Assembly: GCA_025201365.1 (NCBI GenBank)
Contig: JAIXMF010000019.1
Coordinates: forward strand, 62,001 to 126,000
Source: Syncephalis plumigaleata
Taxonomy: Eukaryota; Zoopagomycota; Zoopagomycetes; Zoopagales; Piptocephalidaceae
Length of the DNA: 64,000 nt
Direction of reading: 5' to 3'
Made by a program: the position numbers and the translations under genes. Positions 43,243 to 56,480 of the stretch are shown here, piece by piece (the first letter of the stretch is position 1; each line of letters opens with the position of its first letter). The notes beneath the pieces were generated by a model. That model saw only the letters and a program-made list of their open reading frames with translations. It did not search any database and was not told the origin of the DNA.

Positions 43243-43941
43243 CTAATTAGCATCATCATCACTAGTAGTAGTAGTAGTAGTAGTAGTGATGGCCGTGCCC
43301 TCTTGTCTACGTTTCTCCTCGAGTTGATTCAACTTTTCCACGACCACACCAACCTTCTTAGCATGCTGTAATCGTTGATAGTTGCACCATTCCCTAAAAG
43401 AACAATATACCATGTTATTAGCATTCGATTTTATCCTAGTCTGCTACCATCTACTAATAGATATTCTTACCAGCATCCTATAGATATGATGGCGAATGCT
43501 CCCACTGCCCAATTGGATGCTGTCATTGCTTTGCCTATCATCGATGGTCATCATTCAAGATTAATACAAACAAATAGCATAAGCATTATTACTACTCAAT
43601 AATAGCTTACGTTTGACGATGAATCGACCTGCACCAACGGCCAATCCTCCTCCAATACCGTAAAGTAAACTATCACGTCCACAGGGCACTTTACCAATAT
43701 TGCGCATCCGTTCAATGGAAATATCCTATACACAATGGGTTGATATTCGTATTTTTGTTTCGTAATTTAATCATAACAATAAGCTAACCGGCTACTATAT
43801 CTTCTAGACTATTACCTGGATAGCATCACCTATTGTTTTCGATGATGGTTTCGATAGTGTTGCCGGTCCAGTTTCCTTACTGGTACCAGTCTCACTTGAT
43901 GATGACGATGTTGTTGTTGATATAGGTGTAGACTCGGTCAT
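43243..43941 (-). CDS. COX20: cytochrome c oxidase assembly protein COX20
   Basis: Inner-membrane chaperone of the mitochondrially encoded subunit COX2. Four exons. A Ser/Thr-rich N-terminus is followed by RMRNIGKVPCGRDSLLYGIG, then GGLAVGAGRFIVKR, which is the first membrane segment. The second membrane segment is WAVGAFAIISIGCW, followed by EWCNYQRLQHAKKVGVVVEK, a basic amphipathic tail typical of COX20. A run of Thr codons (ACT repeat near 43262-43285) ends the protein at stop 43243-43245. Length of about 135 residues is within the fungal range. Three short introns all keep frame. Confidence 0.85.
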
Positions 43942-44489
43942 GGTTTATTACTACTACTCTTATTCTCCTACTTCCTATTATTACTATTATTGTCAAGTGA
44001 AATAAACACAATAAAGAATGGGTAGTAGATATGTGTGCACATCCGCCAATGTGGTTATTAAATGAGAGCAATTATTACAACAAATTATCCATCTAAAACG
44101 AATTTGATCATGATGATGACGATGGATATACTACCTTTGAATTGACAACATGTAGACTGTAATGAACTACATCCATCGTTGATGTATCGATGAATCAATC
44201 TATAGAATAAACATATAGCCATTGCTTTATTAACAAACTAATCTATGTAGATGTACATGTATATTAACAGATACATGGATGGATGGATGGATGGATTCAA
44301 TGTTGTTAATATTCTATTAATACAGCCATTATAAATTGTACACATTACTGTAAACTAGTGTATAGATATTAGTTTGTGTGATCCAAATTATTTGCGTCAT
44401 CCACACACGTCCAATCCTTTCCTTGTTATTTGTTACTAAACCGCTGAATTCTATATATACAACCACGCACACACACATATATATATACC
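43942..44489. other. divergent promoter region COX20/CCT4
   Basis: Spacer between two divergent genes. It contains a GGAT repeat near 44277-44296 and a CA/TA run just before the CCT4 start. No gene recognised. Confidence 0.5.
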
Positions 44490-46687
44490 ATGGCTGCACC
44501 AACTGTTTCTGCTCCTGCTAGTACTGCCACTGCTACTCCAGCTCCAGCAGCTAGTCGTGGCGATCCTAACTCGCGTGCATTCAAGAACAAGGAAAAACCA
44601 ACTGAAGTACGCCTTAGCAATATTATTGCTGCTCGCGGTAAGTAACTGACCATATGGCTATTAGTGTCATCATCTTCATCATCTTCGACATCATCTAGCA
44701 CTCGACCATATCTAGCGTCTATAATAACTCAATTAGACGCGTTATGATTTGGAATCTCGCTGATGTGACATAATAATCTCATCTATTCGTGTTTATCACT
44801 ATGAATCATGCATGTATATATGTATCTAATATCGTTGTTATTGCTATTGTACTTTTACAGCGGTTGGAGATGCTATTCGTACAAGTCTCGGTCCCAAGGG
44901 TATGGACAAGATGGTAAGTTATTCGTATAACTGCTACTACTACAGCAATAATAATGCATCTGTCTATCTGTATAGATTCAAACAGGCAACGGTGAAGTAG
45001 TTATCACAAATGATGGTGCCACCATTTTGAAGCACTTTTCAGTGTTGCATCCTGCAGCCAAGATGGTAAGTCGATGATCGTTGATCACCATTTGTTCTAA
45101 TAGTATTCGCATGATCGTACAACTATAGTTGGTCGATTTATCCGCTGCTCAAGACGTAGAGGCCGGTGATGGTACCACTTCCGTGGTAGTGTTGGCTTCA
45201 AGCCTATTGGGTGCCGCAGAGAAGTTGTTGAACCGTGGCATTCATCCAACCGTCATTGCCGAGTCATTCCAACGTGCCTCGATGAAGGCAGTTGAATTCC
45301 TAACGGAAATGGCCACTCCTGTCGATTTGTCCGATCGTGAATCACTACTTAAAAGTGCCAGCACTTCACTTAACTCAAAGGTAATAGCAATAGCCATGAC
45401 ATGACATAAAATATTAATATCATCGTGAATAGATCGTCTCTCAATACTCGAGTCTCTTGTCGCCCATTGCAGTCGATGCCGTGCTACGCGTGGTTAATCC
45501 ATCCGCCGATGCCAACGTGGATCTACGTGATATTCGCATTGTTAAAAAGGTTGGCGGCACCATCGATGACACGCAACTGTGCGACGGTCTCGTGTTGATG
45601 CAAACCGCGAGCAAATCGGCCGGTGGTCCCACACGTATTCAAAATGCACGTATTGCCATGGTACAATTCCAGTTGTCGCCTCCCAAGCCTGACATGGACA
45701 ATCAAGTGATCGTCAATGATTACCGCCAAATGGATCGTATCCTCAAGGAGGAACGTCAATACTTGTTGAACATGTGCAAGAAGATCAAGAAAGCCGGATG
45801 TAATGTTATCTTCGTGCAGAAATCCATCTTGCGAGATGCTGTCAATGAGTTGTCCCTCCATTTCCTAGCCAAATTGAAGATTATGGTGGTAAAGGACATT
45901 GAGCGTGAGGAAGTCGAATTCATCTGCAAGGTAAGCACGCCATCATTGATGATACATTTAGACCAATTTATACATTAACTAACCAATGATTATATATATA
46001 TGTGTGTGTGTGTATTTGTAGAGTACTGGTTGTAAGCCAATTGCCGATGTTGAATCATTCACGGAGGACAAATTGGGCTCGGCCGATCTCGTCGAGGAAG
46101 TAAACGAGTCTGGTGCTCGCGTGGTCAAGGTCACCGGTGTCAAGCCAGGACCTGGTGTCGGTCGTACCGTGTCGATTCTCGCTCATGGTGCCAACGCATT
46201 GGTACTCGAGGAAGCGGAACGCTCGCTACACGACGCGCTATGCGTTGTTCGTTGTCTAGTCAAGAAGCGTTTCCTTATTGCCGGTGGTGGTGCACCAGAA
46301 ATCTACATCTCCCGTCGTCTGTCGGAACACGCTAAAACCCTCACAGGCATGGATGCATTGTGTCAGCAAGCATTCGCGGAGGCATTGGAGATTATTCCCA
46401 TTACACTAGCCGAGAATGCCGGTCTACATCCCATTCAAATTGTTACCGAGTTGCGTAATCGACATGCGCTAGGTGAGAACACCGCTGGTATTAATGTTCG
46501 TAAGGTAAGTACATGTTATATATACATAATAGTACTGTTTTACTAATCATTCTATTAGGGTACTATTACAAATATTCTTGAGGAGAATGTTATCCAGCCA
46601 TTGCTAGTCTCCACCAGTGCCATTGAATTGGCAGCCGAGACAGTTAAAATGATCCTTAAAATTGACGATATGGTGGCAGCACGCTAA
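44490..46687 (+). CDS. CCT4: T-complex protein 1 subunit delta (CCT4)
   Basis: Subunit of the cytosolic chaperonin TRiC/CCT, which folds actin and tubulin with ATP. An Ala/Pro-rich N-terminus precedes [11 protein letters not shown], then [18 protein letters not shown], the nucleotide-binding [20 protein letters not shown] and [30 protein letters not shown] and [20 protein letters not shown] follow. IERSEEVEFIC-type residues appear as [14 protein letters not shown], and later [20 protein letters not shown] and [20 protein letters not shown]. The end is [11 protein letters not shown], close to the delta-type C-terminus. Exons are divided by seven or so short introns; all join in frame. Delta rather than another CCT subunit is indicated by [11 protein letters not shown] and by the final residues. 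Confidence 0.95.
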
Positions 46688-47006
46688 TTATTATCCAACA
46701 TAACAAGCATAATAGTAATCGAGTAATAATTAGTTATTATTACTTATTACTTTATTACTTTATTACACTATTGGCTGTCCCCATTGATGATTATCATCTC
46801 GTTCTTCACAATAACGTTCATAAAATGTTGTTACACTCTGAATTGTGTATATAGTCATCATTGTTACATAATGCATTTATTTGTTATATGATAATAGAAT
46901 CATACATAGATGTATACGTGCATGTATGTAGATATGTTCAGAACTATCAAGAAAATAGATAATACAATCAATCAAGCAATCAAGCAATCATCGATACAAG
47001 TCAATA
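46688..47006. other. convergent spacer
   Basis: AT-rich tail-to-tail spacer with TTATTAC repeats near 46735-46765. Nothing else recognised. Confidence 0.5.
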
Positions 47007-47913
47007 TTAATAAGTAGGCATCGTGAAACGAGCATTAAAATGAGTCGTATCCATTAGACGTTGCATTTGGTGTCCGTTCACTTTAAGCGGCTTATTCAAT
47101 ACAATCCAAGTGACACCCTCGGTGCATGGTGGTGTAGTGAGACTGCCGTTATAATTCCAGAAATCCTTGGTTAACGCTGGTACACTCGATAAATCCATGG
47201 TAAACTTGGTGTCAACGCTTTTGGTTTAAGCGGCAACTACAAATCATTCATCATTCATTATTATTAGTGATACGATACGCTACACTTCATTGATTATCAC
47301 TTACATGAGGAGCAATGTTGGCAAGTAGATTGTTTTTGTGGCAAGTGGCCGTTTCGAGGAATACACCCACCACAAGTAGTTTACCATCGGACGACTTGCT
47401 AACAAAGTGCACCTCACCATCATAGTGACGACCATCGATACGATGTTCTGATGGGGTGTGCACATGGAATTGCTGCATGTTATACGTGGTACTATTGTAG
47501 GTGAGCGTATTCTGCTGTTGTTGCTCCGCCGATAGATCTACTTGTAGTGCATGTCCATTATGTGTGGCGGTCAATGATCCAGTAGGACGCCAGTTAAAAC
47601 TTAATGTGGGCACACCAGCACCAGTACTATTGCTAGTGTACAACTTGGCCGTACTCGACAGCAAATTGATGGGTGACTGGTGTCTACCCGTGTCACACGC
47701 CTTATTATTAGGTGAGAGTGATGCCCAGTGAGCAGGACCTGTCGCGCCTGCATACTATAAGAGAGTGAGAAAGAGAATGTAGAATATCAACGTGGTAAGC
47801 ATCATTTATACGCGCTTGCATGACTGAATACTTACACTCCACTGAGTGGAATCGAGACTGGCCGTCCATCCAACGGTGGCTAACGTTAACGTAACGAATA
47901 GAGAGGTGCGCAT
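47007..47913 (-). CDS. secreted alpha-carbonic anhydrase
   Basis: Zinc enzyme interconverting CO2 and bicarbonate. The start 47911-47913 opens MRTSLFVTLTLATVGWTASL, a signal peptide; upstream in-frame ATGs would bury it. Further exons carry HWASLSPNNKACDTGRHQSP, then LSFNWRPTGSLTATHNGHAL. The zinc-ligand strand is QFHVHTPSEHRIDGRHYDGE with HxH, continuing VHFVSKSSDGKLLVVGVFLE with the third histidine. The last exon has FWNYNGSLTTPPCTEGVTWI and ends near residue 250. Near 47217, in an A4 run, one base appears missing before VDTKFTMDL. Two cysteines (KACDTG and PPCTEG) could form the usual disulfide. The product is exported, so it would act in the wall or medium. Confidence 0.88.
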
Positions 47914-49538
47914 TCTTAATGATAACAGAAGAAGATAGTAGTACTGTTGTAAAAGAGAAGAGAAGACGAGAAAGAGGAAGACGATATAACCTGTATAGAA
48001 CAAGTAAAAGTGGCAGTGCACTATAACACGCGGCTAATTTATAGATCGACTATTATAATGAGGTACTACTTATGTCTCGCTCTACTCTCTTTAGCAGTAC
48101 AATATAATTTAAGACCATGCTCCTCAACACATCCCCCTTTACTCCCGCCTCCTCTTCTTGTCTTCTTTCTCTTCCCCTCATCTATTACGATGATGATGAT
48201 GAGAGTGTATAAGCCGAGTTCAGACGATAAAATGTGATTAATGTCCATTTTGATGTCATGCGATGTACGAACATAAGTAATATGAAACTGGCACACATGG
48301 TAGATGCCACCAATATGGCATTAAGGCAATACCCATAATGGACAAGGGCAGATGATAATGGAAAGAACTTTGACAAGTCGTTTCGGATAAGCATTAACCT
48401 AGTCCAGCCCAGTCTAGCACAGTCCAGTACATCAGTGCAAATAGAAGCACAGAGATGGATGTTGACGGGATTACTCGTTAGAATGTTTTGCTCCAGTTTA
48501 GAAGGTGGCACATGGATGTACCCGTTAATTAAAAGTTACCATTGACTAATGAGATATGCGTTCTTTTTCTTCAACATAAGAACATTCTTTGTTACGCGGT
48601 GTTTAAAAATGCCAACAATGTCGCGTGCACGTGTAATTCAATTACCAAAACACGTAATCAATAATTGCTAACATTCAACCATAATGGAAACGAGATGTTT
48701 CAACTCAGCACTGCAAAGTGTTATACAACTAGACATGAAACAAGCATGGAATATTCGTGTAAACAGAAGAGAAATACACTACAAACAATGTCATACACTT
48801 TCTATCCTATTCTTATCCTAGTCTTTTTCTTGGCAATGATGACGATGATGTTTTATTTCGAATAGTAACAACTGAATGAGAACAAACAATGATCTACTAT
48901 TTGTCAACAATACCAAGAATATCATCATTAGCATGAATGTACAAATAAGAAATAAAAAGGAAATTTAGTATATTGAATCAATTTTGAAGTCTATTAACTT
49001 TGTACGGTCAACAGCTCAACTAAACATGATTATAAAAAGAAAACGATAACAAACCACATGATGACCATAGAAATGATAATAATGACGATAGTGTGATGAT
49101 GATGATGATGAGATGATAACGACAATTCTAAATACTAGAGTTGCTCTGCTGTTGTTGCTAAGGTAAACAACAGCGTAATGTGTAAAAGAGAGGGAATCAT
49201 CCATTGTAGTATTATCAATCACATAATAGAATCAACATGAAGTGTGTGAACGCGTAAAAGAAATGGCTGAAACGAGATATGCCATAAGAAAATACAAGTG
49301 TGCAACCAGTAGAGTCAACTGGAGTGAAATGAACAACACATGATATTGAAAGCAAATAGATGAAAGGGAACATTGACGCAATCATCATCTCAGAACTATA
49401 ATAGGTGAATGGTAAGTGAAAGAATAATGGTAGTAGTAGTAGTAGTAGTAGTAAGTAGTCAACAACAACAACACTTGAATGATATATGTGGAGATACATC
49501 TACAAATAGGATTGTTGTCTATTCAATGACTACTACTA
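47914..49538. other. large intergenic region
   Basis: About 1.6 kb upstream of the carbonic anhydrase and downstream of the ankyrin gene. It holds CCT-rich (48120-48180), GATGAT (48188-48203, 49097-49114) and GTA (49430-49452) simple repeats. No coding segment with recognisable domains and no tRNA or snRNA seen on either strand. Confidence 0.5.
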
Positions 49539-50759
49539 TTAGAATGGTCGATTATTAGCATTGGGATGGGTGGGCCTTGCTTGATCATTACCACCAGCTA
49601 GACGTACAGTATCCAGTTGTTGCTCAAGACTCATTAGTGCAGACAAGTCATCGTCAGCACTTGATTGAGGTACACCGAACATTGATTGAACACCACGACG
49701 GTCTTGAGGTGATCCCGCCTAATAACAATAAATACATAATAAATGCATCGATCTATGTGATAAGTGTGCTCTACTACTTACCTGACCATAAGAAGGTGCA
49801 GCATTACTCATACCCGATAACATACTCGAGGTAAGTGCATCAAGTTCATCATCTGTTACAGGATTCGCTACAGACTGTGCAGAAATACCGCCACCTAATA
49901 ATTATATCAATCATCATCATCAGTAATCGTGTATTATAGAATGAATGAATGAATGAATGAATGAATCATACCTGCTGCCTTTAAGAACTCGGCACAATCA
50001 AGGTGTTCATTTTGTAATGCTAAACACATACAGCATACATTATTAGTATATGTATATTACATTCTTCTTCTTGTAGCATTGTTACTTACCTAAACGTAGT
50101 GGTGTCATACCCGAATGATCGGCTACATTTACATCATAGCCTACGCGTAGTAATTCCGAGGCAATCTTGATGTCTCCCCGCTGAGCAGCAACATGTAACG
50201 GTGTTGTACCAATACCACGCGTTGAAACACTTAATACATTCTTGAGTAGTTGACGCACTATACATTAGAAATGGATCGCCCACATACATACAAGTGTTAG
50301 TCATAAATTACAAAATGATACATGTATAGCATCCTCATCCTCATACATCATCTATGAAACGATAATGTAAGGGGTTTATGTGTGTGTGTAGCATGCTTAT
50401 CTCCTTGATTGCGCAATGTATACGAAGGAAGAGAAGGCAAGCAGACAGACAGAGTGAGGAATAAGCTGTAACCACATCCTTCTCCCTCAGCGCCACCCAC
50501 CCACATCCACACATAGACAACATAGAGACACAAGTCTACTATCTCTCTATTATAAATAGAAACCATCCATATCCTTTGGAGACTCACCTTCGTTAGCATC
50601 CCCTCGATCAACCGCTGACATGATCATAGAATTGAGCACTACTGTCTCGTCAGGAGCCAGTCGATACACCCGTTGTGCAGCTGCAGAACTGCTACTATTG
50701 CTGTTATTATTCGAGGCGTGGGCAGGTAACTCTACCGGTGGTGATGGAAAAGAAGCCAT
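49539..50759 (-). CDS. ankyrin-repeat protein with Asn/Ser-rich ends
   Basis: Five exons. The N-terminus is Pro- and Ser/Asn-rich (MASFPSPPVELPAHASNNNS), then LNSMIMSAVDRGDAN starts the first ankyrin-like helix pair. The next exon holds a clear repeat: GIGTTPLHVAAQRGDIKIAS, then VNVADHSGMTPLRLA and HLDCAEFL. The C-terminal exons are hydrophilic, with DDELDALTSSMLSGM and ADDDLSALMSLEQQLDTV, and end PNANNRPF. About 215 residues in all. Function is unknown; the two acidic DDLxAL motifs look like short binding helices. The TPLH motif makes the repeat assignment firm. A poly-purine CTCT stretch and low complexity sit in intron 1. Confidence 0.75.
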
Positions 50760-51839
50760 AGTCTACCGGAAAACAAATAAGTAACAAAACGACTAGAAGG
50801 TATCAAAAACAGATACACACACGCGCGCGAAATAATAGCGTCGATTGACAAGCGAGCAGTAACAGATCCTATAAGACGGGAACAGATCTCTTGAACAAAC
50901 AACTGAACCGTAACAAAAAGAAAAGAAAGAGAGGGAGAACGAGAAAACGTTCAATCAAGAAGTAAAAGTAATAGTAGAGGAAGTGGATGGAAGACAACTA
51001 GAAAGAAAATCACTACCGTTGCGTATGTAAAGAAAGATGGGTGAGTGGAGGAATGTGTGAGTGAGTGAGTGAGTATAAAAGTGAACATTATGATTATTAT
51101 TGACGTTGACACCCTTGAAAACAATAAAGCGCAAAAAACCACACTCTTATACTATGACTATGACAAGCGTCATCTTCTTTAGTATTGTATTGACTAACCT
51201 TAAATAGAGTGAGGAATACTAGAACGGCGTATTGCTAGTGGTAGGTAGCAGTAATAGAATAGGAGACAAGAAGGTAGTGGATACTTTTTTGCCTAAAGGT
51301 TTATCTATTTTATACTGATTTGTCCTTTACCTACAATAGCCAAGATAGACTGTAAACCTATTGATACAAGCATGCAATAGTCAATAAACAATCGACTATG
51401 CCTAAGAGTGGTTAAGCAGAGTAGTATATCAGCTATGATAGTAGACAATAGTAGAAATCAAAACAAAAATAAAAGTAAATGGCGTAGTGAAAGAGTAAAA
51501 CAATTGGGGTAAACATGTAATATATATAAGCAAGAGATGAATTCATGTAAAAACAACGCAATGACTATTTATTTACGAATAAACAAAATCTTATGAATCA
51601 GCACAGATCAAGCAATGGTCCTCTCTCTCTCTCTCTTACTTATGCTTGCATCATATCATTGCAATAGATGCTAGTAGCAGTTATAGTAGTAGTTGCTATT
51701 GTTGTTATAGCAATCTAGATATCATAGTATAGCCATCAAGACATAAATAGAGGGTTACTCAACACGAATGCTCAGCTGACTTCATAGAATAGCCACGTGA
51801 TGATGAAGAGTCAAAGGGAAAATATCTGTTGTCAGGTCT
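50760..51839. other. intergenic region upstream of the ankyrin gene
   Basis: About 1.1 kb with GAGT repeats near 51050-51074 and a CT run near 51620-51636. No domain-bearing open frame and no RNA gene seen. Confidence 0.5.
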
Positions 51840-54836
51840 CTAATGGAAGTTCAATTTGGTTTCTACTCGTTGTCCATTATCCAATGGAGTAAGACCGGCC
51901 GATTGTATCATCATGCCACGCTCCTCCATGAGCGTATGGTGTCTAAATTCAATTCGTCGATTGGGCACGTTCGTCTTGCGCATATCTAAATGTCATATCA
52001 TGTCATTAGTAAGTGAGTGTATATCAAGATGAGATGTGTACTCGTCTTCTAAGCGTGTATTACCATTGCCTTCGGGTCCTTCCATATCGCATTTGTCGCC
52101 TAACCAGTGTCGCTTTACTTGCAGTTCCCAGCCACTTTGCAACACGCTATTGCGGGAGATCTCGCACATATCAGTGGAGGAGAGCTTCCAGATCTGTGCT
52201 GCAATGCTATACTCCTCGATAAGTGGCTCCTTCGTAAAGTGGAACTGTAACGGATCATCGGTGGACAATGACACGTTCAGACCACGTTGGAAGAAAGTGA
52301 TGAATGGATTCTTGTCGAAGTCAAGGAAGAGCGCGTTGTTGGAGAGTGGTGACATGGCCATACCGATCTGTTCCAAGTAGTATCTATTTCAATGAGGTTA
52401 AGCATGATAATAATAATGGCAATAGTAATATAATAGTAGATAGATAGATAAAGGATACAGATACTGCATTGCCGGTACTTTACGCAATAGAATACCATGA
52501 CTAATGCCTTGAGCGGTAATGAATGCAGATGCCAAATGGTCGGTATCGCCTGCTTCACCGCAATGAGGTCGGAAGGTAAAGGTATCTATGATGTGATCGT
52601 GTCATTAGTACATAATCCAAAGTCAAATGTAAAAATACGTAATTACTTACTGAATCCACGTTCTTTACGCCAGCGATTAAGCGAGGCAATGTTGGCGTAC
52701 ATGTAGTACGAATAGTACGAGTAGGGTGGGTTTAATAGCGAATTCCACAATCGTGGTACTGGATACTTTTTGAAAATACGACGCTCGGCCTTACTTTCAT
52801 CATCGACCGAGTCGAAACCAACCATACGTTGAAGGAAGACGTGTAGTTCAGGATGCGAACTAGGATCGCGTGTTACTTCAAACAAAGGCTGGAAGACATC
52901 TATTCGATAAAGATGACGTGTTAGATACAATTCCATCATCTATCTAATGCCTAAACAAGGGAGACACTTACTTCGAACAATATCCTCGAATGATTCTACG
53001 GTACCGTTAACCTTGTAGATATTGTAGAGACGAGGCACTTGAACAAGCCAGCGTACATTGTGCGAGAATAGCTTGTTGTTAATCACCCATTTAGCTAGAC
53101 GATCCCATTCACCGGGTGATCTACAATTACCATGGTCAATTACATTATTACCATATAAAATGCATCAACAACTATACTATGCCAATATACTCACCGACCA
53201 TAGATGGAGATTCGATACTCGGCCATTTGATATTTACTTGCTTCCAGATCGGAGAACACCTCTAAACAATATAATAGTAAATAAACAAGAGTTAATACAT
53301 TGTTGCATTAAACAACCAGCGCCAACTCGTACCTTTTGTAAGTTCAGCTAGATAGCGACCCTCGATGTAGTTGTCTGTCTTTAGGAAGATTTCACGCAAA
53401 CGCGATTCACCAATTGGATTGTACTTGAGGTTGAACTTGTCAAATCGATGGAATGAATCCTGGTGAGCGTGCATATCGAGCGTATTGATGTTCAGGTCGT
53501 ACGCCGTCAAGTTCAACGATTTGAACACCTCGCTCAATGTCAAGTATTTGTCGTCACGATAGATGACCACGTCCTATTCACATACAATGTATTAGTATTA
53601 CACTTGGTCATGACAATGATGGGCATATCTCCTAATAGCCTGCTCACCTCAGGGGATGTCTTGATCTTCTTTTTAATAAATCGAAGCAAGTGCTTTTGAT
53701 TCATCGAGGACGAGTGATGAACGTGAGTATCAACTTTACGCACATTGTAAAAGTCTCGATGTGGCACTTTCTGTATTTTATATATATATATTTGTATTAA
53801 TATATATATTACTATTCGATTCAGTGTAAATGACTAATTACCTTGGAGTCATTGAGTTCATTCTGCTCATTAAGCAGACGATACATGGTCCATTTCGCTT
53901 CGAGATACTTGAGACGACGGAAGGCGAATGTCTTGGTGGGTCCATCTGCTACGACATCGAGAACAAAGTCGAGATCCTTGAAATACTCCTTCAATGTAGG
54001 AATCTTATAGACAGGCTGGCGTGTTTCAGGCTGATCGTCCTCACTATTAGTATTATTGCCTTCCCCTTTGACCACCTTCCTTTCCGATGAATACACCTGA
54101 TATACGCCAAACTCATCCATATCAAACGTATACTATTGAAGGGTATGCATATGTTATTATATGTGTTCGCTAGAATGATACAATTATTTACCGTGTGTGC
54201 CTTGGGAAACACGCAGTCCTCGAATCGAAACTCCTCTTCTTCCGGATGGACATGACGACCTTCATGTTGTCCGTCACCTGGAATCCAGTAGGGCTCAGGT
54301 GCATGCGGATAGATACGCCAGTCATCAGCATCCTTTGGATTATCATTGGGCAGCTGTAGCGATGCTTCCATATACTTTTGTCTTATTTGAGAGCATTGAT
54401 GAATACTGGTGTATATACGCGAGATTTCCTGTTTGTCCGGACAATGTGCGTTATAACTAGCAGTCTGCGCATTGCTGGCAGCCACAGATACCAGTATTTC
54501 CGGTTCTATTTAGTAATGACATAAGCATAATGATAATGATGTCTTGGCTACTTTTATTGAATAAATGTTTCCCTAGTGCTACTTACTTGTAATACGAGCA
54601 TTTTGCAGACGTTGTGACACTTCCTTAATACTGACACTAGGTGCTTTCACACCGGTCAGCGGACTGCTGTCACCGGAATCCGACGATTGTTCGGAAATGT
54701 TCAAATTGTCCTGATTGTCAACACCAAGCATAGCGGGATCACCTACCCCGCTTGCTTGTGGACGTAGACCTGGCGAACCTGGTGCAGCAGGTGCGGACAA
54801 GGGATCCAATGTGTGTCGACCACTTGGTTCTAACAT
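51840..54836 (-). CDS. AMP deaminase
   Basis: Deaminates AMP to IMP in the purine nucleotide cycle; a cytosolic zinc enzyme. The start 54836 opens a Ser/Pro-rich regulatory region with [15 protein letters not shown]. Later exons hold [20 protein letters not shown], then [20 protein letters not shown] with the zinc Hx[12 protein letters not shown] and [20 protein letters not shown]. Near the end are [20 protein letters not shown] and the signature [20 protein letters not shown], then [20 protein letters not shown]. The last exon reads [20 protein letters not shown] and stops at 51840-51842. About ten exons; no frame break found. Length and motif order match fungal AMP deaminase, so the assignment is secure. 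Confidence 0.95.
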
Positions 54837-55182
54837 ATTGTCGCTGTTGTCGTTGTTGGTGTTGGCGAACGAGAATCAGCTTGCTTAGAGGTTTAAAACG
54901 TTGTTGGTAAGAGCACAGTTGGAATAAGCGAACGAATAGAACAAAGTGTGCACTCGTCAATACGGTTACGGAGTGGAGAAAGTTAAAAATGCAGAAAAAT
55001 TGGCGTATTACTAAAAGGAGATCGGACGTTTACTAGTGCATATGCTCACTATTTATAGATGACACGGAGGAGACTAAGCTGTATAGAAATTATCTATGAC
55101 GTTTTCCCCTCGTTCGTCATCTACCAAAACTTAAGCTTCCTCCTTCCTTTCATTCGCTCGTTCGCTCGTTCGCTTGTCTATA
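54837..55182. promoter_or_regulatory. divergent promoter region AMP deaminase / SNF8
   Basis: Shared upstream region of two divergent genes. A TATTTATAG box lies near 55049, about 130 bases before the SNF8 start, and TTCGCTCG repeats near 55152-55171. No other feature seen. Confidence 0.4.
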
Positions 55183-56480
55183 ATGAGAAGACGTGGACTT
55201 GGCTTGGCTGGTCTGCAAAAGCAGCAACAAGCAAAGGTGGCTATAGTAACGACAAGTAGCGATAACGTACCTGTATTCTAATAGTTTGTAGGAACAATTT
55301 CGTGAATTAGGCTTGGATGTTCGAGAACAGCAAGTAGACCAAGTAAGCAACGGTGTTGTATAGTCAAATAACATACTTAGCATGAATACAATGGTAGTTA
55401 CGCTTACAACTAGAGCGATTCCGTACTTTGCTTGAGCAATTTGCCAGTGAGCACCGTGAAGCCATAAGGAAGGATCCAGTATTTCGTGCTCGTTTTCAAG
55501 CAATGTGCACAAGGCTTGGCGTCGATCCATTAGCGTGTAATTAGTCATTATGATACGGTTGCCTCGTAGTATATCATCAATGCTAACCTATATATATATA
55601 TATATATATTTGTTTATCTGTATACATATGCCATTAGCCAATAAGGGATTTTGGGCCAATCTATTAGGACAGGGCGATTTTTACTACGAATTGGCCGTAC
55701 AAGTTATGGAGGCATCGATTGTGCAACGCGAAGCAGATGGTGGTCTCGTAGCAGTGGACGAGCTACATCGTCGAGTAACGCGTAGGAGGCGTGGCAATGG
55801 AAATCAAATCACCGAGTGAGTAAATGTAATATGGCATATCTTTTTCCTCTTTTATTTACTAGCTAGCAACATCGTCTAGAGATGACGTACTCCGTGCGAT
55901 ACAAAGCTTAAAGGTGCTCGGTGGCGGACTAGAGTTGATCAGCATCGGTGGACGTCGAATGCTTCGTACAGTACCAAGGGAATTAGGTGCGGATGAGGTT
56001 TTAGTACTTAATTGTGCTCAAGCACACGATGCACATCTGAAGGTAATCAACTGCAAGCCGAATTGAATTGGCCATTACAACGAGCGGAAACATGCTGGTG
56101 AGTAGTTTCGATCTATCGTACGTATATTTAGACTTACACGAGTAAATCATTACCTAGACTGATCTAGTTGCCCATGGATTATGTTGGGTAGATGAGCAAA
56201 CATCGCCTACCTCCTACTGGTTTCCCAGTCTTATACCCAATTTGCTTTTATAACAATAAAATAATAACAATAAACAGTGTAATATAGATGCAACGATCTA
56301 GTGATATAAAGAGAAAGAGACGCGTTAATTAAACTATCATTTTGATGCATCCTTTATGATGACCTAACTATGACGATTATTCCATTGCAGACAACGTGTA
56401 CACACAGACATGCCACACGAGGATATACTGATTGGTGCGCATGGTTACATCAAATGCATCGATTTGGATAGTCAATGAAC
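55183..56480 (+). CDS. SNF8: ESCRT-II subunit SNF8/VPS22
   Basis: Winged-helix subunit of ESCRT-II, which sorts ubiquitylated cargo into multivesicular bodies. Exon 1 gives MRRRGLGLAGLQKQQQAK, the characteristic N-terminus. It is followed by EQFRELGLDVREQQVDQ, RFRTLLEQFASEHREAIRKD, ARFQAMCTRLGVDPLA, NKGFWANLLGQGDFYYELAV and VQREADGGLVAVDELHRRV. The segment DDVLRAIQSLKVLGGGLELI is the second winged helix. Near 56043 one base is missing before QLQAELNWPLQRAETC, the start of the C-terminal winged helix. The last exon, after the intron ending about 56392, is hard to frame; IKCIDLDSQ and the stop near 56478 are my best guess. The core assignment is secure. Confidence 0.88.

Noticed and set aside
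45523-45861. Minus-strand frame over CCT4
   Set aside because: Shadow of the conserved CCT4 exon.
49097-49452. CRISPR-like or satellite array
   Set aside because: Only GAT and GTA simple runs; no spacers or longer repeated unit.
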